This document shows, piece by piece, positions 6,814-15,313 of a DNA stretch of 64,000 nucleotides. The stretch is from Noviherbaspirillum soli (lineage in GTDB: Bacteria; Pseudomonadota; Gammaproteobacteria; Burkholderiales; Burkholderiaceae_D). The notes below the pieces were generated by a model that did not search any database, was not told the DNA's origin, and saw nothing but the letters and a program-made list of their open reading frames with translations. The translations under genes were made by a program, and so were the position numbers. The stretch spans positions 62,001 to 126,000 of the forward strand of contig NZ_JACYOX010000002.1 of NCBI RefSeq assembly GCF_015352955.1. Direction: 5' to 3'. How positions within the stretch are numbered: the stretch's first letter is position 1; each line of letters begins with the position of its first letter.

Positions 6814-9356
6814 AGAATCCATCGATTGCAGTCGCCGCCGCCAGGCCGGCCGCGCCCCTGGCTTTCGGCCTGGCCCGCCCTTGGCAGCTGGCCTGCGCGC
6901 TGCTGGCGCTGGGGCTGGCCTGCGCCCTGGCGCTGAACCTCAACAGCTACTACGTCTTCGTTGCCGCCAGCATCGCGCTGACCGCCATCGTCGGCATCGG
7001 CCTCAATGTGCTGCTCGGGCTGACCGGGCAAGTGTCGTTCGGCCATGTCGGCTTCTATGCCATCGGCGCCTATGCGGTCGCCATCCTCACGACGAAACTG
7101 GGCTGGAGCTTCTGGCTGGCCTGGCCGGCGGCGGCGCTGATCTCAGGCGCCTTCGGCGTGCTGCTGGCATTGCCGGCGCTGCGCGTGAAGGGACCCTATC
7201 TGGCGATGATCACGATTGCCTTTTCCTTCATCGTCCAGCATGCGATCGTCGAGATGCGCGCCGTCACCGGCGGCCAGAATGGCATCATGGGCGTGGGCGC
7301 GCCATCGCTCGGCCTGGGCCTGGGCGGCGAGCAGGCGGTGGCCCTGCTGGCCCTGGTCAGCGCCGCGCTGCTGTTTGCGGGCTATGCCTGGCTGGCGCGC
7401 GGCACCTGGGGCGCGGCGATGCGCGCGGTCAAGGACAGCGAGACCGCTTCCGAATCGATAGGCATCAATCCGCTGGTGATCAAGACCGTGGCCTTTGCGC
7501 TCTCGGCCCTGCTGGCCGGCCTGGCCGGCGGCCTGTTCGCGCCGCTGTCGGGCTTTGTCACGCCGGACAGCTTCGGCTTCATGCAGTCCATCCTGTTCAT
7601 GCTGGTGGTCGTGGTCGGCGGCGCCGGCTCGGTGGCCGGGCCGCTGGTGGGCGCGCTGGTAGTCGGCCTGCTGCCGGAAATGCTGTCGGCGCTGGCGGAG
7701 TATCGCCTGCTGTTCTTCGGCGGCCTGCTGCTGCTGGTGCTGTGGCTGGCGCCGGATGGCGTGGTCGGCGCGTTGCGCGGCCTGCTGCGGCGGCTGCGGC
7801 CGGCGACGGCGGCGCCGGCCTTCCAGCCGGTGAGCGCGGACCTGGCCTTGCCGGCGCGCCCGCGGCAGACGCTGGCGGCGCGTGAGCTCGGCATGGTGTT
7901 CGGCGGCGTGCGCGCGGTGTCGGGCCTGAGCTTCGATGTGCCGGCCGCGGCCGTGACCAGCCTGATCGGTCCGAACGGCGCCGGCAAGACCACCGCGCTC
8001 AACATGCTGAGCGGCTTCTACAAGCCGAGCGCGGGCGGCTTCACGCTGGGCGGCCGCGCGCTGCAAGGCCAGGCTTCCTTCCGCGTGGCGCGCAGCGGCA
8101 TTGCCCGCACGTACCAGACCTCGCAGCTGTTCGGCAGCCTGAGCGTGGAAGACAACGTCGCGCTGGCGGTGTGCCGCGGCCGGCTGGGCTCGCTGCTGGG
8201 CGCCAGGCGCTACGCGGCGCCCGAGGTGCGCGCCTTCACCCGCCGCCTGCTGGCTTACTGCGGCTATCTCGGCGCGCTCGACCTGCCGGCATCCGGCCTG
8301 GCCCACGTCGACCGGCGCCTGGTCGAGATTGCCCGCGCGCTGGCGGCCGATCCGGACGTGCTGCTGCTGGACGAACCGGCCGCCGGCCTCTCCAGCGACG
8401 ACAAGCACAAGCTGGGACGGCTCCTGCGCCGCATCGCCGACGCCGGCATCAGCGTGGTGCTGGTCGAGCACGACATGGCGCTGGTGATGGGCATTTCGGA
8501 CCGGCTGGTGGTGCTGGACGCGGGCCAGCGGCTGGCGGTCGGCACGCCGGCGGAAATCCAGGACAATGCCGCGGTGCGCCAAGCTTATCTGGGCGAGGCG
8601 GCCCTGCTCGACGGCGGCACGGCGCGGGTGCGCGGTTTGCCGGATGCGCCCGAGGTGCTGGGAGTGGGCCAACTCGTGACGGGCTATGGCGCCGAGCCGG
8701 TGCTGCACGGCATCGACCTGCAGGTCAGGCGCGGCGAGATGGTGGCGCTGCTGGGCGCCAACGGCGCCGGCAAGTCCACGCTGATGCGCGCGCTGGCCGG
8801 CCTGCAGCGTCCGGTGCAGGGCGGCATACACTTCGAAGGCGCCGACCTGACGCGGCTGCCGGCCGAGGCCATCGTCGCGCGCGGCCTGGTGCTGGTGCCG
8901 GAAGGCCGCCAGGTCTTCGGCGAGCTGTCGGTGCTTGACAATATCCGGCTTGGCGCCTTTCTCGATCCACGCGACATGGAGGCCAGGGTCGAGCAGATGC
9001 TGCAACGCTTTCCGCGCCTGCGCGAGCGGCTGCATCAGCGCGCCGGCCTGTTGTCCGGCGGCGAGCAGCAGATGCTGGCGGTGGCGCGCGGCCTGATGTC
9101 GCGGCCGCGCATCCTGCTGCTGGACGAGCCGTCGCTGGGCCTGGCGCCCAAGGTGATTGCCGAACTGTTCGATGCGCTGGACCGCCTGCGGCAGGAAGAC
9201 ATGACCATCCTGCTGGTGGACCAGATGGCTGCGCTGGCCCTGTCGCTGGCGGACCGCGCCTATGTGATCGAAGGCGGGCGCGTGGTGGCGCAGGGCAGCG
9301 CGGCCGAGATCGCGGCGGACGAGGCGCTGACGCAGGCCTATCTCGGCGGGCACTGA
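6810..9356 (+). CDS. Fused LivM-LivG-LivF: ABC permease plus two ATP-binding domains
   Basis: This 848-residue protein joins three subunits that are usually separate. Residues 1 to about 330 are a LivM permease (VGIGLNVLLGLTGQVSFGHVGF; membrane segments end near LLLLVLWLAPDGVVG). Residues about 350-600 are a LivG-type ATPase with Walker A GPNGAGKTT at 387-395 and Walker B LLLDEP near 518. Residues about 615-848 are a LivF-type ATPase with GANGAGKST at 649-657, LSGGE at 748-752 and LLLDEP near 770. The first ATPase has LAHVDRRLVEIARAL where most LivG proteins have a YG-QR signature. I find no frameshift or stop between domains. With LivH and the binding protein it makes a full importer from three genes. 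Confidence 0.93.
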   Translation: MKNPSIAVAAARPAAPLAFGLARPWQLACALLALGLACALALNLNSYYVFVAASIALTAIVGIGLNVLLGLTGQVSFGHVGFYAIGAYAVAILTTKLGWSFWLAWPAAALISGAFGVLLALPALRVKGPYLAMITIAFSFIVQHAIVEMRAVTGGQNGIMGVGAPSLGLGLGGEQAVALLALVSAALLFAGYAWLARGTWGAAMRAVKDSETASESIGINPLVIKTVAFALSALLAGLAGGLFAPLSGFVTPDSFGFMQSILFMLVVVVGGAGSVAGPLVGALVVGLLPEMLSALAEYRLLFFGGLLLLVLWLAPDGVVGALRGLLRRLRPATAAPAFQPVSADLALPARPRQTLAARELGMVFGGVRAVSGLSFDVPAAAVTSLIGPNGAGKTTALNMLSGFYKPSAGGFTLGGRALQGQASFRVARSGIARTYQTSQLFGSLSVEDNVALAVCRGRLGSLLGARRYAAPEVRAFTRRLLAYCGYLGALDLPASGLAHVDRRLVEIARALAADPDVLLLDEPAAGLSSDDKHKLGRLLRRIADAGISVVLVEHDMALVMGISDRLVVLDAGQRLAVGTPAEIQDNAAVRQAYLGEAALLDGGTARVRGLPDAPEVLGVGQLVTGYGAEPVLHGIDLQVRRGEMVALLGANGAGKSTLMRALAGLQRPVQGGIHFEGADLTRLPAEAIVARGLVLVPEGRQVFGELSVLDNIRLGAFLDPRDMEARVEQMLQRFPRLRERLHQRAGLLSGGEQQMLAVARGLMSRPRILLLDEPSLGLAPKVIAELFDALDRLRQEDMTILLVDQMAALALSLADRAYVIEGGRVVAQGSAAEIAADEALTQAYLGGH

Positions 9357-9422
9357 AAGGAATGCGACGGGAGCGGTGCAGCGAGGCGGGCGGCGCCTCC
9401 CGATGCTGCCCCGCAAGCCGAC

Positions 9423-10307
9423 TCAGGCGGTCAGGCCGCCCGCCCCGGCAGTCTCGGCCTTGCCTTCATGCTTTGCGCAATGCGGGCAGGACTCGCCGTA
9501 CACATACGAGGGCGACAGCTGCTCGCGCGGCGTGACCACGGCGCGGCAGGCATAGCACTGCACGGTGGGCGTGGCTTCGAGCTTCGGGTTCAACGCGGTG
9601 CGGCGGTCGAAGACGAAGCAGTCGCCGGTGTAGTGGTCGCCGCCGACTTCCTCGAAGTACTTCAGGATGCCGCCTTCGAGCTGGTAGACATGGTCGTAGC
9701 CGATGTTCTGCATGTGGATGGCGGCCTTCTCGCAGCGTATGCCGCCGGTGCAGAAGGTCACCACGGTCCTGCCGGCCAGCTCGTCGCGATGCCGCGCCAC
9801 CACCTCGGGGAATTCGCTGAACTTCTCGATGCGGTAATCCAGCGTGTCGTTGAAGGTGCCGACATCGACTTCGAAGGCATTGCGGGTGTCCATCATCACC
9901 ACCGGCCGGCCTTCGTCGTCGTGGCCCTGGTCGAGCCAGCGCTTCAGGTCCGGCGCCGTCACCGCCGGCGCGCGGCCCAGCTCGGGCTTGATCAGCGGGT
10001 GATTCATCGTGATGATCTCGCGCTTCAGCTTGACCAGCATGCGCTTGAACGGCTGCTCGTCGGAATGGCTTTCCTTGACATCGAGGTCGGCGAAGCGGGC
10101 ATCGGCGCGCAGCCATTGCAGGAAGCGGTCGATGCCGGCGCGGCTGCCGGCCAGGAACAGGTTGATGCCTTCCGGGCTCAGCAGGATGGTGCCCATCAGG
10201 CCCAGTTCGGCGCAGATGGCCTGGAACGCGGGCCGCTTTTCAACGGTATCGACGAATGTGACGAATTTGTAGGCGGCGATGTTGACGAATGGTGAGGAGG
10301 GTTGCAT
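9423..10307 (-). CDS. trhO: tRNA uridine(34) hydroxylase TrhO (rhodanese-related, YceA family)
   Basis: This 294-residue cytoplasmic protein matches TrhO/YceA, which hydroxylates U34 of certain tRNAs to 5-hydroxyuridine using oxygen. The N-terminal acylphosphatase-like part ([37 protein letters not shown]) is followed by a rhodanese domain with [14 protein letters not shown] and the active-site loop [14 protein letters not shown]-terminal Cys-rich segment (QCYACRAVV...CPHCAKH) looks like a zinc knuckle. Length is a little under the E. coli protein (350). It diverges from dnaE; the ATG at 10307 lies about 35 bases from a TATAAT on its strand. Confidence 0.93.
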   Translation of the reverse strand: MQPSSPFVNIAAYKFVTFVDTVEKRPAFQAICAELGLMGTILLSPEGINLFLAGSRAGIDRFLQWLRADARFADLDVKESHSDEQPFKRMLVKLKREIITMNHPLIKPELGRAPAVTAPDLKRWLDQGHDDEGRPVVMMDTRNAFEVDVGTFNDTLDYRIEKFSEFPEVVARHRDELAGRTVVTFCTGGIRCEKAAIHMQNIGYDHVYQLEGGILKYFEEVGGDHYTGDCFVFDRRTALNPKLEATPTVQCYACRAVVTPREQLSPSYVYGESCPHCAKHEGKAETAGAGGLTA

Positions 10308-10358
10308 GCCAGATAAGGTAAGTCATTGATTCGTCGGCATTATAAACCGCGGTGTGGC

Positions 10359-10389
10359 GTCCGCGCCAAAAACCCGGTTTGGCGCGGAC
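10359..10389. promoter_or_regulatory. Perfect 12-bp palindrome in the trhO/dnaE divergent promoter region
   Basis: GTCCGCGCCAAA (10359-10370) and TTTGGCGCGGAC (10378-10389) are exact inverted repeats around AACCCGG. Each arm contains TTGGCG reading outward. Rightward it forms TTGGCG-N16-TAAAAT (10401-10406) for dnaE; leftward TTGGCG-N19-TATAAT (10339-10344) for trhO. It may be a shared operator or simply the paired -35 region. Confidence 0.6.
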
Positions 10390-10412
10390 AGGGCTGCGGG
10401 TAAAATAGCCGG

Positions 10413-13400
10413 ATGACCTCCCCGCAATTCATCCACCTTCGCCTCCATTCCGAATTCTCCATCGCCGACGGCCTGGTCCGCATCGACGACGCGGTGAAAG
10501 CGGCCGCGAAAGACGCGCAGCCAGCGCTTGCCATCACCGACCTTGCCAACCTGTTCGGCATGGTGAAGTTCTACAAGGCCGCGCGCGGCAAGGGCATCAA
10601 GCCCATTGCCGGCTGCGATGTGTGGATCACCAACAATGACGACCGCGAGAAGCCGTCGCGCCTGCTGCTGCTGGTCAAGAACAAAGAGGGCTATCTGCAG
10701 CTGTGCGAGCTGCTGTCCAGGGCCTGGCTGACCAACCTCTACCGCGGACGCGCCGAGATCCGCGGCGAATGGCTGGAGGCGCTGGCGCCGGGCGGCCTGA
10801 TCGCGCTGTCGGGCGCCCATTTCGGCGACATCGGCTGCGCCTTCGAGCGCGGCAATCCGCAGCTGGCCGAGCGTTGCGCGCAGCGCTGGGCCGCCGCTTT
10901 CCCCGGTCATTTCTATATCGAGATACAGCGCGCCGGCCAGCCCAACATGGAGCAGCAGGTGCGGCAGTCGGTGGCGTTGGCGGCCAGGCTGCAGCTGCCG
11001 GTGGTGGCGACGCATCCGGTGCAGTTCCTGTCGGCGGAAGAGTTCGTCGCGCACGAAGCGCGCACCTGCATCGCCGAAGGCGAGATCCTGGCCAACCCGC
11101 GCCGGGCCAAGCGCTTCAACGAGCAGCAGGCGTTCAAGACCCAGGCCGAGATGGCCGAGCTGTTCGCCGACCTGCCGGGCGCGCTGGCCAACAGCATCGA
11201 GATCGCGCGCCGCTGCAATCTGGTGCTGGAACTGGGCAAGCCCAAGCTGCCCAACTTCCCGACGCCGGACGGCATGACCATCGACGACTTCCTGGTGGCC
11301 GAGGCCAGGCGCGGTCTGGAAGATCGCCTGCTGCACCTGTTTCCCGACGAGGCGGTGCGCGAGCAGAAGCGGCCGCGCTACGAGGAGCGCCTGAAGTTCG
11401 AGACCGACACCATCATCAAGATGGGCTTCCCCGGCTACTTCCTGATCGTGGCCGACTTCATCCAGTGGGCCAAGAACAATGGCGTGCCGGTGGGGCCGGG
11501 CCGCGGCTCGGGCGCCGGTTCGCTGGTGGCTTATGCGCTGTCCATCACCGACCTCGACCCGCTGGCCTACAACCTGCTGTTCGAGCGCTTCCTGAACCCG
11601 GAGCGGGTATCGATGCCCGACTTCGACATCGACTTCTGCCAGGAAGGCCGCGACCGCGTCATTCAATACGTGAAGGATCGCTACGGCCGCGAAGCGGTGT
11701 CGCAGATCGCCACCTTCGGCACCATGGCCGCCAAGGGCGCGGTGCGCGACGTCGGCCGCGTGCTCGACATGGGCTACAACTTCTGCGACGGCATCTCCAA
11801 GCTGATTCCATTCAAGCCCGGCAAGCTGGTCACCATCGCCGACGCCATCGAGGAAGAGCCGCTCCTGAAGGAGCGGATGGAGAAGGAAGAGGAGGTCAAG
11901 CAGCTGCTGGACCTGGCGCAGCAGGTCGAGGGCATTGCCCGCAACATCGGCATGCATGCCGGCGGCGTGCTGATCGCGCCCGGTAAATTGACCGACTTCT
12001 GCCCGCTTTACACCCAGGGCGGCGACGCCGGCGTGGTATCGCAATACGACAAGGATGACGTCGAAGCCGTGGGCCTGGTGAAGTTCGACTTCCTGGGCCT
12101 GACCACGCTGACCATCCTCGACCGCGCGGTGCGCTACATCCGCCAGCTCGACCCGGCGATGGCCGAGTTCAGCCTGGACAAGCTGCCACTGAATGACCGC
12201 GCTTCCTACGAGCTGCTGACCAAGGCCAAAACGGTGGCCGTGTTCCAGCTTGAAAGCCGCGGCATGCAGGGCATGCTGAAGGATGCAAGGCCCGACCGCT
12301 TCGAGGACATCATCGCGCTGGTGGCGCTGTACCGGCCCGGCCCGATGGACCTGATCCCCGACTTCTGCAAGAGGAAGCACGGCGAGCGCTTCGACTATCC
12401 CGACCCGCGCACCGAGGGCATCCTGTCCGAGACCTACGGCATCATGGTGTATCAGGAGCAGGTGATGCAGATGGCCCAGGTGATCGGCGGCTATTCGCTC
12501 GGCGGCGCCGACCTGCTGCGGCGCGCGATGGGCAAGAAGAAGGCCGAGGAAATGGCGCAGCATCGCCAGATCTTCCGCGAGGGCGCGGCCAGGAACGGCC
12601 TGACCCAGGAAAAGGCCGACGAGATCTTCGACCTGATGGAGAAGTTCGCCGGCTACGGCTTCAACAAGTCGCATGCGGCGGCCTATGCGCTGCTGTCGTA
12701 CTACACCGCCTACCTGAAGGCCCATCACCCGGCCGCCTTCATGGCCGCCAACTTGTCGCTGGCCATGGATGACACCGACAAGATCAAGATCCTGGTGGAA
12801 GACGCGGTGGACATCTGCGGCCTGACGCTGCTGCCGCCCGACATCAACCAGTCGGACTACCGCTTCATGCCGGTCGGCGAGCCGCCCAGCGTGACCAAGA
12901 AGAAGGTCAGGGAAATTCGCTATGGCCTGGGCGCGGTCAAGGGTTCGGGCCAGGGCGCGATCGAGGCCATCCTCGCGGCCCGCCGCGACGGCCCCTTCAC
13001 CGACCTGTTCGACTTCTGCAAGCGGGTGGACAAGAAGCAGATCAACCGCCGCACCATCGAGTCGCTGATCCGCGCCGGCGCCTTCGACGGTTTCGAGGTC
13101 GACCGCGGCATCCTGCTGGCCTCGGTCGGCTTTGCGATGGAATGCGCGGAACAGGCGGAAGCCTCGGCCAACCAGGTCAGCCTGTTTGGCGGCGACCACA
13201 GCGACATGGTCGCGCCGCCCGAGTATGTGAAGGCGCCGCCCTGGACCGAGAAGCAGAAGCTGACCGAGGAAAAGACCGCGCTCGGCTTTTACCTGTCGGG
13301 CCACCTGTTCAATGCCTATGCCGAGGAAGCGCGCAAGTTCGCCCGCACCCGGCTGTCCGACCTGTCGCCATCGCGCGAGCCGCGGCTGATGGCCGGCATC

Positions 13401-13871
13401 ATCGCCGGCCTGCGGGTGCAGATGACACAGCGAGGCAAGATGGTCATCGTGCTGCTCGACGATGGCAGCGCGGCGGTGGAAGTCACGGTCTACAACGAAG
13501 TGTTCGACGCCAACCGGCATCTCTTCAAGGAAGACGAGTTCCTGGCGGTGCAGGGCAAGGTGTCGGAAGACCGCTTCTCCGGCGGCCTGCGCATCACCGC
13601 TGAAAAGGCGATGGACATTGCCACCGCGCGCATCCAGTTCGGCAAGAAGTTTGCGTTCTCGATGACCGACAGCACCGACCCCGCGCAGATCAAGGCCATC
13701 CTGTCGCAGTTCCGCTCGGAGCAGGGCCTGCCGCTGGCAATGCGCTATACCCGGCATGGCATCGATTGCGAGGTGCAGTGGCCGGATGAATGGCGGGTGG
13801 CGCCGGCCGATGCGCTGAAGCAGTCGCTGTTTGACCGGCTGGGCGCGCGCAGCGCGGCAGTGGAGTACTGA
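10413..13871 (+). CDS. dnaE: DNA polymerase III alpha subunit
   Basis: This 1152-residue protein is the replicative polymerase catalytic subunit, close to the 1160 residues of E. coli DnaE. It begins with a PHP domain (FIHLRLHSEFSIADGLVRID, DLANLFGMVKFYKAA). The polymerase palm carries the catalytic PDFDIDF at residues 402-408 (D403, D405). The fingers region has GPMDLIPDFCKRKHG and GYGFNKSHAAAYALLSYYTAYLK. Toward the C-terminus come the helix-hairpin-helix (GLGAVKGSG) and an OB-fold (LMAGIIAGLRVQMTQRGKMV). It is transcribed alone, diverging from trhO. The frame is complete. Confidence 0.97.
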   Translation: MTSPQFIHLRLHSEFSIADGLVRIDDAVKAAAKDAQPALAITDLANLFGMVKFYKAARGKGIKPIAGCDVWITNNDDREKPSRLLLLVKNKEGYLQLCELLSRAWLTNLYRGRAEIRGEWLEALAPGGLIALSGAHFGDIGCAFERGNPQLAERCAQRWAAAFPGHFYIEIQRAGQPNMEQQVRQSVALAARLQLPVVATHPVQFLSAEEFVAHEARTCIAEGEILANPRRAKRFNEQQAFKTQAEMAELFADLPGALANSIEIARRCNLVLELGKPKLPNFPTPDGMTIDDFLVAEARRGLEDRLLHLFPDEAVREQKRPRYEERLKFETDTIIKMGFPGYFLIVADFIQWAKNNGVPVGPGRGSGAGSLVAYALSITDLDPLAYNLLFERFLNPERVSMPDFDIDFCQEGRDRVIQYVKDRYGREAVSQIATFGTMAAKGAVRDVGRVLDMGYNFCDGISKLIPFKPGKLVTIADAIEEEPLLKERMEKEEEVKQLLDLAQQVEGIARNIGMHAGGVLIAPGKLTDFCPLYTQGGDAGVVSQYDKDDVEAVGLVKFDFLGLTTLTILDRAVRYIRQLDPAMAEFSLDKLPLNDRASYELLTKAKTVAVFQLESRGMQGMLKDARPDRFEDIIALVALYRPGPMDLIPDFCKRKHGERFDYPDPRTEGILSETYGIMVYQEQVMQMAQVIGGYSLGGADLLRRAMGKKKAEEMAQHRQIFREGAARNGLTQEKADEIFDLMEKFAGYGFNKSHAAAYALLSYYTAYLKAHHPAAFMAANLSLAMDDTDKIKILVEDAVDICGLTLLPPDINQSDYRFMPVGEPPSVTKKKVREIRYGLGAVKGSGQGAIEAILAARRDGPFTDLFDFCKRVDKKQINRRTIESLIRAGAFDGFEVDRGILLASVGFAMECAEQAEASANQVSLFGGDHSDMVAPPEYVKAPPWTEKQKLTEEKTALGFYLSGHLFNAYAEEARKFARTRLSDLSPSREPRLMAGIIAGLRVQMTQRGKMVIVLLDDGSAAVEVTVYNEVFDANRHLFKEDEFLAVQGKVSEDRFSGGLRITAEKAMDIATARIQFGKKFAFSMTDSTDPAQIKAILSQFRSEQGLPLAMRYTRHGIDCEVQWPDEWRVAPADALKQSLFDRLGARSAAVEY

Positions 13872-13982
13872 GTCGCGCTGCTGTATCTGACCAGGCTGGC
13901 GTCATGATGGCAGTGCAGGTTTGAAGGCGCAGCGTGGTAGCGATGGCTCAGTGCAAAGTCCGTCATGTAGACCGAGCCCGTC

Positions 13983-14015
13983 GTAGGGTGGAATCCCCCG
14001 AAGGGGCATTCCACC
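13983..14015 (+). repeat. REP-like palindrome with GTAG foot (copy 3)
   Basis: GTAG at 13983-13986 and a stem GGTGGAAT...ATTCCACC around a C/G run. Compared with copy 1 the third stem pair is T-A instead of C-G, so pairing is kept. The following TCGATCAAGC also matches the flank of copy 1. Confidence 0.72.
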
Positions 14016-14184
14016 ATTGGTCGATCAAGCAAGGTATTTGAATTTACCCGTCCTTCTGAAGGCAAAGACTAAGCGCCAGTGCTACCCAAGCCTTGGTCGG
14101 TGACGCAACACGGTTGCACTGCATTGAAAGCAAGCCGGGAGTCCGTGCTGGCGGCCAACGGGGATGGGCTTGGCGATCACGATC

Positions 14185-14217
14185 GGTGCAATGCCCCTGC
14201 GGGGTATTGCACCCTAC
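14185..14217 (-). repeat. REP-like palindrome with GTAG foot (copy 4, inverted)
   Basis: The stem GGTGCAAT...ATTGCACC with loop TGC is followed by CTAC at 14214-14217. It faces copy 3. It combines the T-A pair of copy 3 with the C-G pair of copy 2, which is good evidence that the hairpin itself is maintained. Confidence 0.72.
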
Positions 14218-14485
14218 GACGGTCTGCCACACCATGCATCGCCAACAATCACATGAAATTCCGCAAGGCCATCACCGCCCATACGCAGCACTGGGTCTTC
14301 ATTTCCTCGCTGATCGTCCATCAATACTGCTGATCGCTTAGTCGAAATAGCGCCAGATCAAACCGCCTGAACCGGTTGCGATCTGTCAAACACCGGCTTG
14401 CCCACGCCGCGACACTAGCGCCTGCGACGGGCACAACAAGCCACATGCAGTCGCATTCCACATCAACTACATCAGGAGCAATTCG

Positions 14486-14668
14486 ATGAACGCAATCATG
14501 CAATTTCTGAAGGAAGAGGACGGCGCCGCCGCTGTCGAATACGGCTTGCTCGTCGCGCTGATCGCGGCCGTGATCGTGACGGTGGTGGCGACACTGGGCA
14601 CGCGGGTCAAGGCCGGCTTCACCACAGTGTGTAATGCGCTGACCGGCGGATCAGGCGCCTGCACCTGA
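14486..14668 (+). CDS. flp: Flp-type pilin (Tad pilus major subunit)
   Basis: This 60-residue prepilin has a short charged leader ending in EEDG, then the Flp motif AAAVEYGLLVALIAAVIV with Glu at +5 and Tyr at +6 after the cleavage Gly. It is processed by the CpaA peptidase of the next gene and polymerises into the thin Tad adhesion pilus. Two Cys (in TTVCNALTGGSGACT) near the C-terminus could form a disulphide. AGGAGC stands 6 bases before the ATG. It opens the Tad locus and is usually the most strongly expressed gene. Confidence 0.95.
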   Translation: MNAIMQFLKEEDGAAAVEYGLLVALIAAVIVTVVATLGTRVKAGFTTVCNALTGGSGACT

Positions 14669-14718
14669 ACACGCATGGGTCCGGCATGCCGGACCCGGTC
14701 CGAACAAGGGAAACGGAC

Positions 14719-15261
14719 ATGACTGCTTTTCTGCTGCTTTCCGGCCTGCTGCTGATCGCAGTGGGCCACGACTTCCGGCATCGCCGCATACCAAACAGCC
14801 TGGTCGCCGCCGGCATGCTGGCAGCAATGGCCTGCGCTGGCGCGCCTGATGGCATCGGGCTGCAATTGGCGCTGGCCGGCATGGCCTTTGGGCTGCTGTC
14901 ATTGCTTCCCCTGTATGCGCTGGGCGGGCTGGGCGCCGGCGATGTGAAGCTCATGGCCATGGTCGGCGCTTTCATCGGCCCGCAGGCAATGCCCCTAACA
15001 CTGCTGGCTACCTTGATTGCCGGCGGTGTGCTGACGCTGGCAGTGACGCTGCGCCGGGGAACGACACGGCGGATGCTGCATAACGTGCGCGACATGCTGT
15101 GCAGTGCCTGGTGGCGACTGGCATGCCGCCAGATGCCCAGGATAGACCCGGTGCCGGCCTCCGCCGGCAGGATGCCTTATGCACTCGCCATCGCCAGCGG
15201 CGCATGGCTGCAGTGGATGCTGGCCGACAGCAGCCTGGCGGCCCGGCTGGCCCTGTATTGA
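14719..15261 (+). CDS. cpaA: Prepilin peptidase CpaA/TadV (A24 family)
   Basis: This 180-residue inner-membrane aspartyl protease cleaves and trims Flp-type leaders. It has several membrane segments and two catalytic aspartates: one in DFRHRRIPNSLV near residue 16 and one in GGLGAGDVKLMAMVGAFIG near residue 75. The GxGDVK motif is diagnostic for type IV prepilin peptidases; the methylase domain of PilD is absent, as normal for TadV. The ATG at 14719 follows AAGGGAAAC; an earlier in-frame ATG at 14686 would extend the N-terminus without hydrophobic sequence. It lies 50 bases after flp. Confidence 0.93.
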   Translation: MTAFLLLSGLLLIAVGHDFRHRRIPNSLVAAGMLAAMACAGAPDGIGLQLALAGMAFGLLSLLPLYALGGLGAGDVKLMAMVGAFIGPQAMPLTLLATLIAGGVLTLAVTLRRGTTRRMLHNVRDMLCSAWWRLACRQMPRIDPVPASAGRMPYALAIASGAWLQWMLADSSLAARLALY

Positions 15262-15313
15262 GCTGGCCTTGTACCGAAGCCGCGGCGCAAGCCGATCTGA
15301 AGGGAACAGCATC

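Larger units (their letters stand above)
13872..14485. repeat. Intergenic region with a second inverted REP pair
   Basis: No gene is supported between dnaE and flp. A REP pair (13983-14015 and 14185-14217) encloses about 170 bases that include GGTGACGCAACACGGTTGCACTGC and a degraded match to the internal part of the 703-1094 unit. The remaining 270 bases before flp hold its promoter region; AGGAGC lies before the flp ATG. I see no clear sigma-70 hexamers there. Confidence 0.7.

Noticed and set aside
7143-9416. Long antisense frame opposite the Liv fusion
   Set aside because: Same GC-bias effect; the plus strand encodes a clear transporter.
10323-13757. Very long open frame antisense to dnaE
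   Set aside because: It is a mirror of high-GC codon bias. dnaE on the other strand is complete with all catalytic motifs, and the antisense translation is His/Gln/Arg-rich without any family pattern.
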